Part shown: in pieces, positions 39,732 through 49,994 of the stretch | Layout of the letters: each line of letters opens with the position of its first letter | Position numbering within the stretch: the stretch's first letter is position 1 | Notes under the pieces: model-generated | What the model was told of the DNA's origin: nothing | Databases searched by the model: none | The model's input: the letters and a program-made list of their open reading frames with translations, nothing else | From: Pedobacter ureilyticus | GTDB lineage: Bacteria > Bacteroidota > Bacteroidia > Sphingobacteriales > Sphingobacteriaceae | Reading direction: 5' to 3' | Assembly: GCF_005925345.1 (NCBI RefSeq) | Contig: NZ_SSHJ01000014.1 | Span: 1 to 64,000, forward strand | Length of the DNA: 64,000 bases | Position numbers and translations under genes: made by a program

Positions 39732-42347
39732 CTATTTGTCGTTGAGGTTACTCAAGAATTGTTCCAAAGCGTATTCGTCTGGTATTAAAACCTCGCGAGC
39801 CTTGCTACCTTCAAAAGGCCCAACTATACCTGCGCCTTCTAATTGGTCTATAATTCTGCCGGCTCTGTTGTAACCCAATTTCATTTTTCGTTGAATAAGC
39901 GAAGTTGAACCCTGCTGGTGCATTACAATTAGCCTTGCCGCATCTTCAAAAAGTGCATCTTTATCATCTGGGTCGAAATCTTTTGTACTTCCTTCACCAT
40001 TTTCATCAATATATTCAGGAAGTAAATAAGCATCTGGATAACCACGTTGGTTACCAATAAAATCAGAAATCCTATCCACCTCTGGTGTATCTACGAAAGC
40101 ACACTGTAGCCTAATTAAGTCACTGCCAGTGGCCAAAAGCATGTCTCCTCTACCAATCAATTGGTCGGCACCGCCACTATCTAAAATGGTACGCGAGTCT
40201 ATTTTAGACAACACCCTAAAAGCCAAGCGTGCAGGAAAGTTGGCTTTTATAGTACCCGTAATCACATTTACCGACGGACGTTGTGTGGCCAATACCAAGT
40301 GAATACCTATGGCACGAGCTAATTGCGCTAAACGAGCAATTGGCGTTTCTACCTCTTTACCGGCGGTCATAATTAAATCGGCGAACTCATCTACTACCAA
40401 CACAATGTAAGGCAAGAAACGATGGCCGTTATTAGGGTTTAACTTCCGCTTGATGAACTTCTCGTTGTATTCTTTGAGGTTCCTTACCATCGCATCTTTC
40501 AGCAAATCATACCGTTGATCCATCTCGATACAAAGTGAGTTTAGCGTATGCACTACCTTTTTGGTATCGGTAATGATGGCATCTTCACCGCCTGGCAGTT
40601 TAGCCAAGAAATGTCGTTCAATTTTATTGAACAACGTAAGCTCTACTTTTTTAGGATCTACCAGTACCAATTTCAGCTGCGAAGGGTGTTTTTTGTAAAG
40701 CAGTGATACCAAAATAGAATTGATACCTACCGACTTACCTTGGCCAGTAGCACCAGCAACCAGTAAGTGAGGCATTTTTGCTAAATCGGCGATGTAAACT
40801 TCATTACTGATGGTTTTACCTAAAGCAATAGGTAAATCCATGGTGTTCTGTGCCCATTTTTCGGTGGCTAAAACACTTCTCATAGCTACCATTTCTGGGT
40901 GCGAGTTAGGCACTTCTATACCAATGGTACCCTTACCCGGCATTGGCGCAATGATACGAATACCCAAAGCGGCCAAACTTAATGCAATATCGTCTTCTAA
41001 ATTTTTGATTTTTGAAATACGTACCCCTGGTGCCGGAATAATTTCATACAAGGTTACCGTTGGGCCAATAGTCGCCTTAATTTTATCGATCTCGATATTG
41101 TAGTGATTTAAGGTTTCTACAATCTTGTTTTTATTAGCTTCTAGTTCGTCAGAGTTTACGGAAATCTTATTGGTGCCATAGTTTTCCATCAAATCTAAAT
41201 GTGGGTACTTGTAGCCAGATAAATCTAACGTAGGATCATAATTACCAAATTGCTCAACCAACTCATCAGATTTTACTTCTTCTTCCGTTTTTTCTATCAC
41301 AAACTTAGGTTCTTCAACAGTATCGTCAACCTTGGTAGTAGGAGTAATTTCCATTGGCATTGAAGACGCAACATCGCTAACCGAAGCTGCAATGGGCGGT
41401 GCCGCAACTACAGGTGTTGGAGTTAGCAAAACATTAGCGCCCAATGGAATTGAAGAACTTCCCTCCTTTTCAGGCTCTTGTCTATCAAATCTGCTTGGCG
41501 TTAAAACGATATTTTGTTCTTGTTTCTGCCGGTTGACATATCTATCATTTAAGCTAAACTCTACAGGCTCCGATTTTTCTTCCTCCACCAATTCAATATT
41601 TTCGGGGATATCTGGTTCTACAATCCTTCTAGGATTTGGGGCTGGCTGCTTTTCTGGAAATTTAAAATCAATGTTATAAGCTACAATGAGTACCGAAAGC
41701 CCTAGAAAAATCAATAAGCCTCCTACTCCGGTTCTACCAATTTGTACTTCTAATAGCTTATTGCTCCAGTAACCAAATTCGCCTTCTAAAAAATGTGGTG
41801 TTTTGGCAAAAAAAGAATGGCCAAAACCAAAAGCCAACGAAGTAAACAACAAAAAAAAGAAACTATATGCCAGTACTTTTTCTATCGCAAAAATCTTTAC
41901 CTTAAAAAGCATGCGGTAGCCAATTACAAAAAAAACGAACACAAAAAGAAAGGAGGCCACCCCAAACCATTCGTAAATAAACTGATGAGATAACAAAGCC
42001 CCAATTTTACCTAACCAGTTTTGTACCACCGGATCTTCTACTCCGCTCTGCTTTAATTCTTCTATGCTTTTAAACAGGTTGCCCCACCCACCATTGGCAT
42101 CTATTACATAGCTCTGGTCTTCCTCCCAAGTGAAAAGATAAGACGTAAAAGCTACCAAAAAATAAATAGAAAGAATGACAAAAAAGAGGCCGATAATTTT
42201 TACCAGTCTGCCATCTTGCAGGTTAAATGTAGGAAGATACTCAGATTTTACTCGGGGCTCTTTCGGACTGGTTTTCTGTCCGCCTTTGCCTGTCTCGGCA
42301 TTTTGTTTAAAAGAATTAGATTTGAATGAATTTCCCCTTACCGACAT
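39732..42347 (-). CDS. ftsK: DNA translocase FtsK
   Basis: The product has 871 residues from the ATG at 42345-42347. Four membrane helices lie in the first ~230 residues, then a variable Pro/Glu-rich linker, the alpha/beta motor with Walker A GATGQGKS (about 520), Walker B IVLVVDEFADLI and ATQRPSVNVITG, and the C-terminal winged-helix gamma domain (LIVMHQQGSTSLIQRKMKLG). It couples chromosome dimer resolution to division at the septum. The gamma domain implies recognition of KOPS-like polar sites. A TTG 8 codons upstream is not favoured. Confidence 0.95.
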   Translation of the reverse strand: MSVRGNSFKSNSFKQNAETGKGGQKTSPKEPRVKSEYLPTFNLQDGRLVKIIGLFFVILSIYFLVAFTSYLFTWEEDQSYVIDANGGWGNLFKSIEELKQSGVEDPVVQNWLGKIGALLSHQFIYEWFGVASFLFVFVFFVIGYRMLFKVKIFAIEKVLAYSFFFLLFTSLAFGFGHSFFAKTPHFLEGEFGYWSNKLLEVQIGRTGVGGLLIFLGLSVLIVAYNIDFKFPEKQPAPNPRRIVEPDIPENIELVEEEKSEPVEFSLNDRYVNRQKQEQNIVLTPSRFDRQEPEKEGSSSIPLGANVLLTPTPVVAAPPIAASVSDVASSMPMEITPTTKVDDTVEEPKFVIEKTEEEVKSDELVEQFGNYDPTLDLSGYKYPHLDLMENYGTNKISVNSDELEANKNKIVETLNHYNIEIDKIKATIGPTVTLYEIIPAPGVRISKIKNLEDDIALSLAALGIRIIAPMPGKGTIGIEVPNSHPEMVAMRSVLATEKWAQNTMDLPIALGKTISNEVYIADLAKMPHLLVAGATGQGKSVGINSILVSLLYKKHPSQLKLVLVDPKKVELTLFNKIERHFLAKLPGGEDAIITDTKKVVHTLNSLCIEMDQRYDLLKDAMVRNLKEYNEKFIKRKLNPNNGHRFLPYIVLVVDEFADLIMTAGKEVETPIARLAQLARAIGIHLVLATQRPSVNVITGTIKANFPARLAFRVLSKIDSRTILDSGGADQLIGRGDMLLATGSDLIRLQCAFVDTPEVDRISDFIGNQRGYPDAYLLPEYIDENGEGSTKDFDPDDKDALFEDAARLIVMHQQGSTSLIQRKMKLGYNRAGRIIDQLEGAGIVGPFEGSKAREVLIPDEYALEQFLSNLNDK

Positions 42348-42450
42348 CGTATCGTTTAAATTAATGAACAAATATAAGAAACTGTTTATATTCTTTTAAT
42401 AAGCGAAGCATTTAGCTATCACTATTTAGTTTAAGCCTAGGTAAACCTTT

Positions 42451-42552
42451 TACATTTGCTACAGTCTGAAACTACAAAAGCAATAAATTTATTGTATAGG
42501 TTTTTTATTTTAGTTTTAATCCTGCGGAGTAACAGCTGTGCGGGATTTTTTT
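42451..42552 (+). ncRNA. candidate small RNA with own promoter and terminator
   Basis: TACATTTG (42451-42458) fits the -7 consensus, though no good TTG stands at -33. About 60 bases downstream a stem ATCCTGC (42519-42525) with GCGGGAT (42540-42546) is followed by seven T, a strong plus-strand intrinsic terminator. No plus-strand gene precedes it, so the terminator needs another transcript to end; a ~85-nt RNA is the simplest reading. The rest of the 42348-42771 gap holds only the ftsK promoter region and no gene. Confidence 0.4.
42519..42552 (+). terminator. orphan intrinsic terminator
   Basis: Seven-base stem with one G-T pair, 14-base loop and a run of seven T. It sits between two divergent genes (ftsK leftward, ankyrin rightward), where no coding transcript should end. 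Confidence 0.6.
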
Positions 42553-42771
42553 ATGTGAAAGCTACAGATCCAGAGATTTTGATATCAGCATTTTGCTATT
42601 AGAAGCTCTCTGTTTATTGCATGGGGTTCCTTAATTTATTGCCTTAGTACGGCAAGGCGCTCAGATGGGCAGATAGCTGTGCATCTGTGGCTAAACTCAT
42701 TTAAAAAGGTGTTTTCTAAATGTTAATTTAATTTCGTTAATTTAACCTGTTAGCGAAAACTAATTAAGAAA

Positions 42772-43428
42772 ATGGATATCACGCAACTCGAAACGTTTAT
42801 AGAGAACAGCCAATTAGATGAAATAGTGGCCCTACTATCGCAAAAACCTCAATTGGCCACTCAAATCACTTCGCATCAAATATCTCCCATGCTGCTGGCC
42901 TGCTACTATAAAAAAATGGATATTGCTAATGCAATTGCAGAATTTATGCCCCAATTGAGCATTTTTGATGCTTGTGCTATTGGTAAATTCGATGATGTTA
43001 CCTTATTAGTTTTCAAAGAACCTAGAGCTGTAAACGAATATTCTGCTGATGGTTTTACGCCATTAGGTTTGGCTTGCTATTTTGGTCACGAAGAGATTGC
43101 TCGCTTTTTAGTGCTAAAAGGAGCAGATGTAAATCTGCCTAGCAAAAATGGTTTTAACGTATTTCCGATACACTCTGCCGTGGCCAACAACAACTACAAT
43201 ATTGCTAAAGTACTTTTAGACGCCGGTGCCTATCCAAATGTTTGCCAAAAATCTGGTGTTGCGCCTTTACATAGTGCCGCACAGTTGGGTAACATAGAAT
43301 TGATTATCCTATTATTAGAACATGGTGCCGAGGTAACTTTAAGGATGGAGGGTGGCAAACTACCTGCCGATTTAGCCGCAGAAAAAGGTTTTGCAGAAAT
43401 TGCAGAGATATTGAGAGACGATGATTAA
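42772..43428 (+). CDS. ankyrin-repeat protein
   Basis: The protein has 218 residues with five to six ankyrin repeats. Clear ones are DGFTPLGLACYFGHEEIARFL followed by VLKGADVN, FPIHSAVANNNYNIAKVLLD with AGAYPN, and APLHSAAQLGNIELIILLLE with HGAEV. No signal peptide or membrane segment, so it is cytoplasmic and probably a protein-protein interaction scaffold. Partner unknown. It stands alone with its own promoter region upstream. Confidence 0.88.
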   Translation: MDITQLETFIENSQLDEIVALLSQKPQLATQITSHQISPMLLACYYKKMDIANAIAEFMPQLSIFDACAIGKFDDVTLLVFKEPRAVNEYSADGFTPLGLACYFGHEEIARFLVLKGADVNLPSKNGFNVFPIHSAVANNNYNIAKVLLDAGAYPNVCQKSGVAPLHSAAQLGNIELIILLLEHGAEVTLRMEGGKLPADLAAEKGFAEIAEILRDDD

Positions 43429-43429
43429 A

Positions 43430-43512
43430 GTTATAAGTTTTACGTTATAAGTGCGGAAACCAGTAGCAGTTTAGTTCTGAATATTTAATACGTAAAACCT
43501 AAAACTTATAAC
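43430..43512. repeat. inverted repeat (GTTATAAGTTTTA arms) between convergent genes
   Basis: GTTATAAGTTTTA at 43430-43442 is perfectly complementary to TAAAACTTATAAC at 43500-43512. It fills the gap between the ends of the ankyrin and PspC genes. The TTACGTTATA core just inside is shared with the repeat at 49112-49167. Confidence 0.7.
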
Positions 43513-43523
43513 CTAGAACTTTA

Positions 43524-43742
43524 TCATTCCCAAACTTTAGACCTCACACGTTTCATATAAGTTCTAATATCTAACACTACTGCCGCTAATATGTAAAACA
43601 GAATTGGAAAACCTACAGCCAAAAATGAAGAATAGATAAAGAATAACCTCACTTTAGACGTACTCATATCTAACTTATTAGCCAAATAGGCAGATACGCC
43701 AAAACTACGTTGCTCAAAAAAAGTAACTATACGTTGAAACAT
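43524..43742 (-). CDS. PspC domain protein, small
   Basis: The protein has 72 residues, essentially a single PspC domain. GVSAYLANKLDMSTSKVRLF (about 15-34) is the typical GVxxxLAxxxxxxxxxVRxxF start, followed by one long hydrophobic segment IYSSFLAVGFPILFYILAAV (36-55) and a basic tail. In enterobacteria PspC senses envelope stress; lone short versions in Bacteroidota have no proven role. It converges with the ankyrin gene across the inverted repeat. Confidence 0.85.
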   Translation of the reverse strand: MFQRIVTFFEQRSFGVSAYLANKLDMSTSKVRLFFIYSSFLAVGFPILFYILAAVVLDIRTYMKRVRSKVWE

Positions 43743-43890
43743 GCTACGTTGATTTTAGACCTAATTTACAAAAATAATAGTTAGAACATAAGAAATAATT
43801 TGCAGTTATCATTTAACGAATTTTTTAATGTTTTGATATCTATTAATGTTCATCATTACAAAATTAGGTGCTTATTACTTACGCTTAGCA

Positions 43891-45174
43891 TTAATCCCTC
43901 TTCAAAATTTTCAATCCAATACCACAATTTAAACATTTCTTTTCATTGCAGTAGCTTTTACGTAATTGTAGTAAAGCCTGCGTTTGGTATGCGTTCTCTA
44001 ACCTAATGCCAGCTGCTGCATATTGAGAAATAACTTGATTATGCTCTGCAGCAATACTCTCTAATAAATAAAAAGCCCTAGTTTGGTAATTGGCCTGCCC
44101 TGTATATTTACCATAAGCAAATAGAAATAAACTCACTGTATTGATTAAAATATTATCAATGGATGATTGTCCCAATTGCAGATTTACTTTTTCGGCTTGC
44201 TTATTGAAATGATAATGTGTTTGCCAAAACATATTTACGGGCAAATTACCGAATAACAACCGTAAATCTTTTACATTTTTAACTTCCAATATTTTAGAAA
44301 ACAAATGGTTGGAAACAGCTACCAAAGCTGCGAATTGCGCTAGCCTTAATGTAGGGAAATTTTGGGGCCGCATTCTTAAAAATTTCCACAGCGATCTATC
44401 TATAGGCGCTAACTTGTACTTCTGCCTTAAAAATTTGTATTCGACTTTTAATTGTTCGGGATAATCATCTTCAAAATCTTGGTTTAAAAAACCTGCTTGG
44501 CCAAAAATCAATGCCTCGATTTGTAAAGATTGGTCTTTATGCTTGGCGAATAATGTTTGTGGCAAACTTTGAGCAAGCAACTGCATGGGCAAAGCATTTA
44601 CTTTAAATCCAAAGTTTTTGGCCATAAAATGATAAAAAGTTTCATCCCAATTACCATTTAATTGCTCAAGGCGATCAAAAACCTCCTCAGATTTTTGGGC
44701 TAAACGTTCTACCAAAACCCTCGAAAGAAAACCATTTACCACAAACTCATCTATTTCTTTCAATTGGTTTTCGCAAGGAAAAGTACTTACTGCACTAACG
44801 AGGTTTTGATAATTATTGAACAGATGCGCTGGCACTTTCTCCTGTAAAACCAATGTTGGCAAGATGGTGCCATCCTTCAGGGCAATTTCAGTGTCATGTT
44901 CCCAAACTACATGTAAAACAACGTTATCGTAAGCATTGTCTTTTTGGTGTTGATGTGCTTTCCAATCCGAAGCTTTCAAATGAACTTCTACCTGCCCTAC
45001 CCAAGTTGTTTGGCCAATGATAATTTTCGCATTGGTGAAATCTGGTCCCGCATGCTTGTTTGGAAAACCACAATTTAAAACCTGTAATGGCTTTCCGTCC
45101 ACAGTTTGTAATTGCTGGGCATCATACAATCTAAACTGCCATACGAAATGTAGAAATTCTTCGGGAAATCGCAT
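43891..45174 (-). CDS. DUF2851 family protein
   Basis: The product has 427 residues from the ATG at 45172-45174. MRFPEEFLHFVWQFRLYD is the usual start of DUF2851, with FPNKHAGPDFTNAKI and WVGQVEVHLKASDWKAH nearby, where conserved His and acidic residues suggest a nuclease- or hydrolase-like active site. The C-terminus carries KKCLNCGIGLKIL, a Cys-x2-Cys pair that could bind metal. The family is widespread in Bacteroidota and of unknown function. A longer TTG start is not supported. Confidence 0.85.
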   Translation of the reverse strand: MRFPEEFLHFVWQFRLYDAQQLQTVDGKPLQVLNCGFPNKHAGPDFTNAKIIIGQTTWVGQVEVHLKASDWKAHQHQKDNAYDNVVLHVVWEHDTEIALKDGTILPTLVLQEKVPAHLFNNYQNLVSAVSTFPCENQLKEIDEFVVNGFLSRVLVERLAQKSEEVFDRLEQLNGNWDETFYHFMAKNFGFKVNALPMQLLAQSLPQTLFAKHKDQSLQIEALIFGQAGFLNQDFEDDYPEQLKVEYKFLRQKYKLAPIDRSLWKFLRMRPQNFPTLRLAQFAALVAVSNHLFSKILEVKNVKDLRLLFGNLPVNMFWQTHYHFNKQAEKVNLQLGQSSIDNILINTVSLFLFAYGKYTGQANYQTRAFYLLESIAAEHNQVISQYAAAGIRLENAYQTQALLQLRKSYCNEKKCLNCGIGLKILKRD

Positions 45175-45230
45175 GATTGAATTTAACAATAATATATTTA
45201 ATCAGGCAATTTAAAAACTTTGAGGAATAA

Positions 45231-46130
45231 CTATTTCAATTCCTTCTTCTTATAATTGGTAATAAAAACTCCTAAAATAATCAATACAGTTGCAATCAAC
45301 AAATCGTAAGTAACTGTTTCGTTTAGAATTAACCACCCTAAAAATATGGCTATAATGGTATTAAAGTAAGATAAAATAGAAACCTCTGTAGCACTTACTT
45401 TTTTAAGTGCATAGTTATAGCAAAAGAAACCAACTACCGACCCGAAAACCCCTAAATAAACTATAGCAGCTATACTTTGCCAACTCAACTGAGTAAATTG
45501 AGTAGTAGGAGAAACGAACGAAGCAATAATTAGCTGCGCCACGGCGGCGTAAGCGAATTGATAAAACAGATCAAGAAAAATATTGCTGCTTTTGTGCGTG
45601 TATTTCTTGGTGTAAATAGTTCCTGCAGCCCATCCTAAAATTGCAATAGCTAAATAAACTACACCAGTTTTGTAGTTAGGGTCTAGTATATCGCCAATAC
45701 CATCTCTAAATATAAAGGCTACACCACTAAAGCCTATAATAACTCCTACAAAACCTTTTAGGCTCGGCTTTTGCAAACCAAATATTAAGCTTCCCAAAAA
45801 AACAACAATTGGTGATAGCGCTGTTAACAAAGATGTTAATCCGCTGGGAATACTTTCTTCGGCTACTGTAGTCATACCATTGGCTACAATAATCATTAAG
45901 CTGGCCACCAAAATTTGTCGGCCAAAACTTTTCCAGCCAATCCACTTAAACTCTCTCTTGTAAAGTAAAATAGCTAGCAATATAGAAGAGGCCACTACTT
46001 GACGAAAACCGGCCACAAACCAAGCGGGTATAGTATGTACCGCAATGCGAATACCCAAATAGGTGGTACCCCAAACTATAGCGATGGCAAACAACGCTAC
46101 AATTAATTTCACATCTTTTTTTTGGCTCAT
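45231..46130 (-). CDS. EamA/DMT-family transporter
   Basis: The protein has 299 residues with ten predicted membrane helices in two EamA halves. The first half carries [20 protein letters not shown], the second [15 protein letters not shown] and [20 protein letters not shown], followed by the final [13 protein letters not shown] helix motif. Relatives export amino acids, nucleosides or other metabolites from the cytoplasm. Its start overlaps the pyrF stop by 4 bp, so it is translated together with the pyrimidine enzyme; a nucleobase-related substrate would be only a guess. Confidence 0.88.
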   Translation of the reverse strand: MSQKKDVKLIVALFAIAIVWGTTYLGIRIAVHTIPAWFVAGFRQVVASSILLAILLYKREFKWIGWKSFGRQILVASLMIIVANGMTTVAEESIPSGLTSLLTALSPIVVFLGSLIFGLQKPSLKGFVGVIIGFSGVAFIFRDGIGDILDPNYKTGVVYLAIAILGWAAGTIYTKKYTHKSSNIFLDLFYQFAYAAVAQLIIASFVSPTTQFTQLSWQSIAAIVYLGVFGSVVGFFCYNYALKKVSATEVSILSYFNTIIAIFLGWLILNETVTYDLLIATVLIILGVFITNYKKKELK

Positions 46131-46963
46131 ATCAAATTGGCAGCCTTTAAAATCTGCTCCATTTCTTGCTGTAAAGCCAATGCTTCCTCTCTTGCTTTTT
46201 CGGCAAAATCTTCGCCGCTGCTTGCGTAAATGATACTACGGGCTGAGTTGACTAACAAACCGCACTCGCTATTTAAACCATACTCACAAACAGCGCTAAG
46301 GCTACCACCCTGTGCACCCACACCAGGCACCAATAAAAAGTGATCTGGCGCCAAACGGCGGATATTTTGAAACTCTTCTGGTTTAGTAGCACCCACTACA
46401 TACATCATTTGGTTACTATCACTCCACTGCTGTGATGTGCTAATTACCTGTTCGTACAGCTTTTGCTCTTCGCTCTCGCTCTGCTTGGTTTGGAAATCTT
46501 TACTGCCCTCGTTAGAGGTTAATGCCAGAAGAATTACCCATTTATCTTGATAAGTTAAAAATGGAGTAACCGAATCTTTACCCATGTAAGGCGCTACGGT
46601 AACCGAATCGAAACTCATACCAGAACTTTCCTCTTTAAAAAAAGCTTCTGCATACATGGCCGAGGTGTTACCAATATCGCCACGCTTGGCATCGGCAATG
46701 GTAAAAACATCTTTCGGGAAATGCGCCCAAGTTTTTACCAGCGTGTCCCAGCCTTTAACGCCACGGGTTTCGTAAAACGCCGTATTAGGTTTATAGGCTA
46801 CGCATAAATCATGGGTAGCATCAATTAGCTGTTTGTTAAATTCTAGAATTGGATCATTGTATTTTAATAGATGTTTAGGCAATTTATCCATAACCGGATC
46901 TAAGCCTACACATAAGAATGATTTTTTACGCTGAATTTGTTCAAAAAGCTGCTGCTTGTTCAT
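46127..46963 (-). CDS. pyrF: orotidine-5'-phosphate decarboxylase
   Basis: The protein has 278 residues, the longer type 2 form. [20 protein letters not shown] opens the barrel; [10 protein letters not shown] and [15 protein letters not shown] carry the catalytic Lys-Asp-Lys-Asp network (DAKRGD), and VPGVGAQGG is the phosphate loop. It makes UMP from OMP, the last step of de novo pyrimidine synthesis. The gap upstream (46964-47387) contains the divergent promoters for pyrF and rho; I see an AAGCCCTAAAGGGTT hairpin near 47080 and no other gene. Confidence 0.95.
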   Translation of the reverse strand: MNKQQLFEQIQRKKSFLCVGLDPVMDKLPKHLLKYNDPILEFNKQLIDATHDLCVAYKPNTAFYETRGVKGWDTLVKTWAHFPKDVFTIADAKRGDIGNTSAMYAEAFFKEESSGMSFDSVTVAPYMGKDSVTPFLTYQDKWVILLALTSNEGSKDFQTKQSESEEQKLYEQVISTSQQWSDSNQMMYVVGATKPEEFQNIRRLAPDHFLLVPGVGAQGGSLSAVCEYGLNSECGLLVNSARSIIYASSGEDFAEKAREEALALQQEMEQILKAANLI

Positions 46964-47387
46964 TTACGATAAGATTTAAAGATGTGCAAAGATGAGGATT
47001 AAAACCGCAAAGACACAAAGAACCACAAAGATTTTTTAATTGTTGATTGGTAAAGTTTAATTATTGGTTACAGTATAAAGCCCTAAAGGGTTCCTTTTGG
47101 AGCAGAACTAAAGTTACCAATAAAAATTTGACGCTTATTTTCATCCTACCTAAAAGCATAAAAAAACAGCTCTAGTAACGGTTATTACGAGGGATGTTTA
47201 AAATTTTTTCAAAATCTCTTGCAGATTAAAATTCAATTGCCTACAATTGTGCCATAATTCTCAGAACGTTTATCTGAATACCTCCCGAAAATATCTTAAG
47301 CAAGAAAATTCTTTTAAATCTTTTAAGCCCTTTTTTGGTTGTATTATTTGGTTAAACTCTTAAAATAAAATTCTCGACAAAATATAA

Positions 47388-49103
47388 ATGTTTAGTAAAA
47401 CAGAACTAACTGAAAAGCTAACTGCCGAATTGCGTGAGTTAGCAAAAGCGAATGGTGTTGATAATGTTGGCGATTTACGCAAAAACGATTTGATCGAACA
47501 AATTCTTCAAAAACAAACTGAAACTGCGGAAGTAGCCGTTACTCCAACCGTAGTAGCCGAGGCTTCTTCTACTGAAAAACCTGCTAGAAAAAGAACACGT
47601 ATAGCTAAAGATACTGCTCCAGTTGCAGAAGAAAAAACGCAAAGGCCTACACTTTTTGATGAATCTGATAAGATAGAAATACCTTCTCCAGATTTTGAAG
47701 CTATTGCCTTAGTTACCGGCCAAGACCTTTCTAAACAAGAAAGCATTGCGGATAAGATCCAAAATCAGAAAAACAAGAAAGATCGTACACCGAAAGGCAA
47801 AAACGACGGCAGTGCAGAAGTAATTGTGGTTGAAGAAAAAGCCGTTAAAGAGGAGAAAATTGCAAAAAGCGAAAAACCTCAAAGAGAAGAAAAGCCTCAA
47901 AAAGACGATAATCGCCAGCAAAAAAATCAAAACCAGAATAACAATGGCAACCATAAACAAAATGAAACCAGTTATTCTAACTTAGATTTTGATAATACCA
48001 TTACCAACGAAGGTGTTTTAGAGATTATGCCTGATGGTTATGGTTTCTTACGTTCGGCCGATTACAATTATTTATCTTCTCCGGATGATATTTATGTGTC
48101 TCAATCTCAAATTAAGTTATTTGGCTTAAAAACTGGTGACACCGTTAACGGAAGCATCCGTCCGCCAAAAGAAGGCGAAAAATATTTCCCTTTGGTAAAG
48201 GTAATTAGCATTAATGGCCGTATTCCAGCTGATGTGCGTGACCGCGTTCCTTTTGACTATTTGACGCCGCTTTTTCCTACAGAAAAATTAAACTTATTTA
48301 CTGATAGCACCAATTATTCTACCCGTATCATGGATCTATTTACCCCAATTGGTAAAGGTCAGCGTGGTTTAATTGTGGCGCAACCTAAAACGGGTAAAAC
48401 CAATTTATTGAAAGAAGTAGCTAACGCTATTGCCAAAAATCACCCTGAAGTTTATCTAATTATCTTGTTAATTGACGAGCGACCAGAAGAGGTAACCGAT
48501 ATGGCTCGTAGCGTAAGAGCAGAAGTAGTTTCTTCTACCTTTGATGAGCCTGCTGAGCGTCACGTAAAAATCGCAAACATTGTGCTAGAAAAATCTAAAC
48601 GCTTGGTAGAATGTGGCCATGATGTAGTGATCTTATTAGATTCGATTACACGTTTAGCCAGAGCTTACAACACTACCGCTCCAGCTTCGGGTAAAATTCT
48701 ATCAGGTGGTGTTGATGCCAATGCCTTACACAAACCTAAGCGTTTCTTCGGTGCGGCACGTAACATTGAAAAAGGTGGTTCACTAACTATTTTAGCCACA
48801 GCTTTAACAGAAACGGGCTCTAAAATGGATGAGGTAATCTTTGAAGAATTTAAAGGTACAGGTAACATGGAGCTACAATTAGACCGTAAATTGGCTAATA
48901 AACGTATCTTCCCTGCTATCGATATTACCGCTTCGAGTACACGTAGAGATGATCTATTATTAGATAGAGAGAACCTACAGCGTATTTGGGTATTGCGTAA
49001 CCACTTGGCAGATATGAACTCTCAGGAAGCTATGGAATTGGTACAAGCCCAAATTAAAGGCACTAAGAGCAACGAAGAATTCCTCTTGGGAATGAACGGA
49101 TAG
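47388..49103 (+). CDS. rho: transcription termination factor Rho
   Basis: The protein has 571 residues, well above the ~420 of E. coli Rho. Rho_N helical domain (about 1-45), then about 155 residues of disordered Lys/Glu/Gln/Asn-rich sequence, the cold-shock-like RNA-binding domain ([14 protein letters not shown] onward, about 205-275) and the RecA-type ATPase with Walker [11 protein letters not shown] (about 332-341), ERPEEVTDM and the Q/R-loop region. The hexamer terminates Rho-dependent transcription. The insert is a known feature of Bacteroidota Rho and in Bacteroides drives condensate formation. The start codon is 424 bp from pyrF. Confidence 0.96.
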   Translation: MFSKTELTEKLTAELRELAKANGVDNVGDLRKNDLIEQILQKQTETAEVAVTPTVVAEASSTEKPARKRTRIAKDTAPVAEEKTQRPTLFDESDKIEIPSPDFEAIALVTGQDLSKQESIADKIQNQKNKKDRTPKGKNDGSAEVIVVEEKAVKEEKIAKSEKPQREEKPQKDDNRQQKNQNQNNNGNHKQNETSYSNLDFDNTITNEGVLEIMPDGYGFLRSADYNYLSSPDDIYVSQSQIKLFGLKTGDTVNGSIRPPKEGEKYFPLVKVISINGRIPADVRDRVPFDYLTPLFPTEKLNLFTDSTNYSTRIMDLFTPIGKGQRGLIVAQPKTGKTNLLKEVANAIAKNHPEVYLIILLIDERPEEVTDMARSVRAEVVSSTFDEPAERHVKIANIVLEKSKRLVECGHDVVILLDSITRLARAYNTTAPASGKILSGGVDANALHKPKRFFGAARNIEKGGSLTILATALTETGSKMDEVIFEEFKGTGNMELQLDRKLANKRIFPAIDITASSTRRDDLLLDRENLQRIWVLRNHLADMNSQEAMELVQAQIKGTKSNEEFLLGMNG

Positions 49104-49111
49104 TAAAAGTT

Positions 49112-49167
49112 TTACGTTATACGTTATAAGTTGTAAGTTTGGCTTGCAATAAAAACGTATAACGTAA
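49112..49167. repeat. inverted repeat (TTACGTTATACGT arms) between rho and pssA
   Basis: TTACGTTATACGT at 49112-49124 is perfectly complementary to ACGTATAACGTAA at 49155-49167. It starts 8 bases after the rho stop and could form a hairpin between the two same-strand genes. A related CTATAACGTAAC sequence follows just before the pssA start. Confidence 0.7.
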
Positions 49168-49188
49168 TACCTATAACGTAACACTCAA

Positions 49189-49860
49189 ATGCTGAACCTC
49201 CCTAATGCTTTAACCTGTGCCAATCTATTCTCTGGTTGTATAGGTATTGTATTTTGTTTTAATGGCGATTTAAAATCTGCGGCCTACTTTGTAATCCTAT
49301 CTGGAATATTTGATTTTTTTGATGGGATGGCTGCTAGGGCCTTAAAAATTAAAAATAGCATTGGTAAGGATTTAGACTCATTGGCTGATGTAGTGAGCTT
49401 CGGTTTTTTACCCGGAGCAATTATGTTCCATCTTTTTAAAGCTAGCGATGCGCCTCATCCATATTTACCATATCTTGCTTTCGTCATTACCTTATTTTCT
49501 GCGTTAAGGCTAGCTAAATTTAATAACGATACCCGACAAACCGTAGATTTTATTGGATTAAACACACCAATGAATACGTTGTTCATTGTATCGCTACCTT
49601 ATGTTGCCGATTACCACCCTCAAGCTATTGGCAATTGGATAGTTTTAGCTGCAATTACTCTCGTATGTAGTTATTTGTTGATCAGCGAAATCAAGATTTT
49701 TTCTTTGAAATTTAGCAACTTTAGATGGAGCGAAAATAAAATCAAGTTCGTTTTCATGATTTTATCTATTGTGTTGTTTGCTTGGCAACAGTTTGTAGCT
49801 ATCCCTATTATTCTATTGCTTTATATTGCTTTATCTTTCGTTTATTTTAGAAATAAATAA
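49189..49860 (+). CDS. pssA: CDP-diacylglycerol-serine O-phosphatidyltransferase
   Basis: The protein has 223 residues with about six to eight membrane helices. The CDP-alcohol phosphotransferase signature is FFDGMAARALKIKNSIGKDL followed by DSLAD, giving the DGxxAR-x8-GxxxD-x3-D metal and substrate site at about 44-66. LPNALTCANLFSGCIGI is the usual type II PssA N-terminus. It makes phosphatidylserine from CDP-diacylglycerol and serine in the inner membrane, the precursor of phosphatidylethanolamine. It lies 85 bp after rho on the same strand. Confidence 0.93.
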   Translation: MLNLPNALTCANLFSGCIGIVFCFNGDLKSAAYFVILSGIFDFFDGMAARALKIKNSIGKDLDSLADVVSFGFLPGAIMFHLFKASDAPHPYLPYLAFVITLFSALRLAKFNNDTRQTVDFIGLNTPMNTLFIVSLPYVADYHPQAIGNWIVLAAITLVCSYLLISEIKIFSLKFSNFRWSENKIKFVFMILSIVLFAWQQFVAIPIILLLYIALSFVYFRNK

Positions 49861-49994
49861 CGTGAATTATAGGGTTTAATCTTCGCTAACCGACCCTTAA
49901 ATAAATTTGCTACGTGGTTTAGGGTAACGGAAAATCGGCAGTTCTTCATGCTAAATTTAATTTAGTTCAGCATCAGTTTTAATTCTGATTAATA

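Noticed and set aside
46964..47387. Riboswitch or attenuator upstream of rho
   Set aside because: The leader is AT-rich and has only weak hairpins; no known riboswitch pattern and no terminator-antiterminator pair could be made out.
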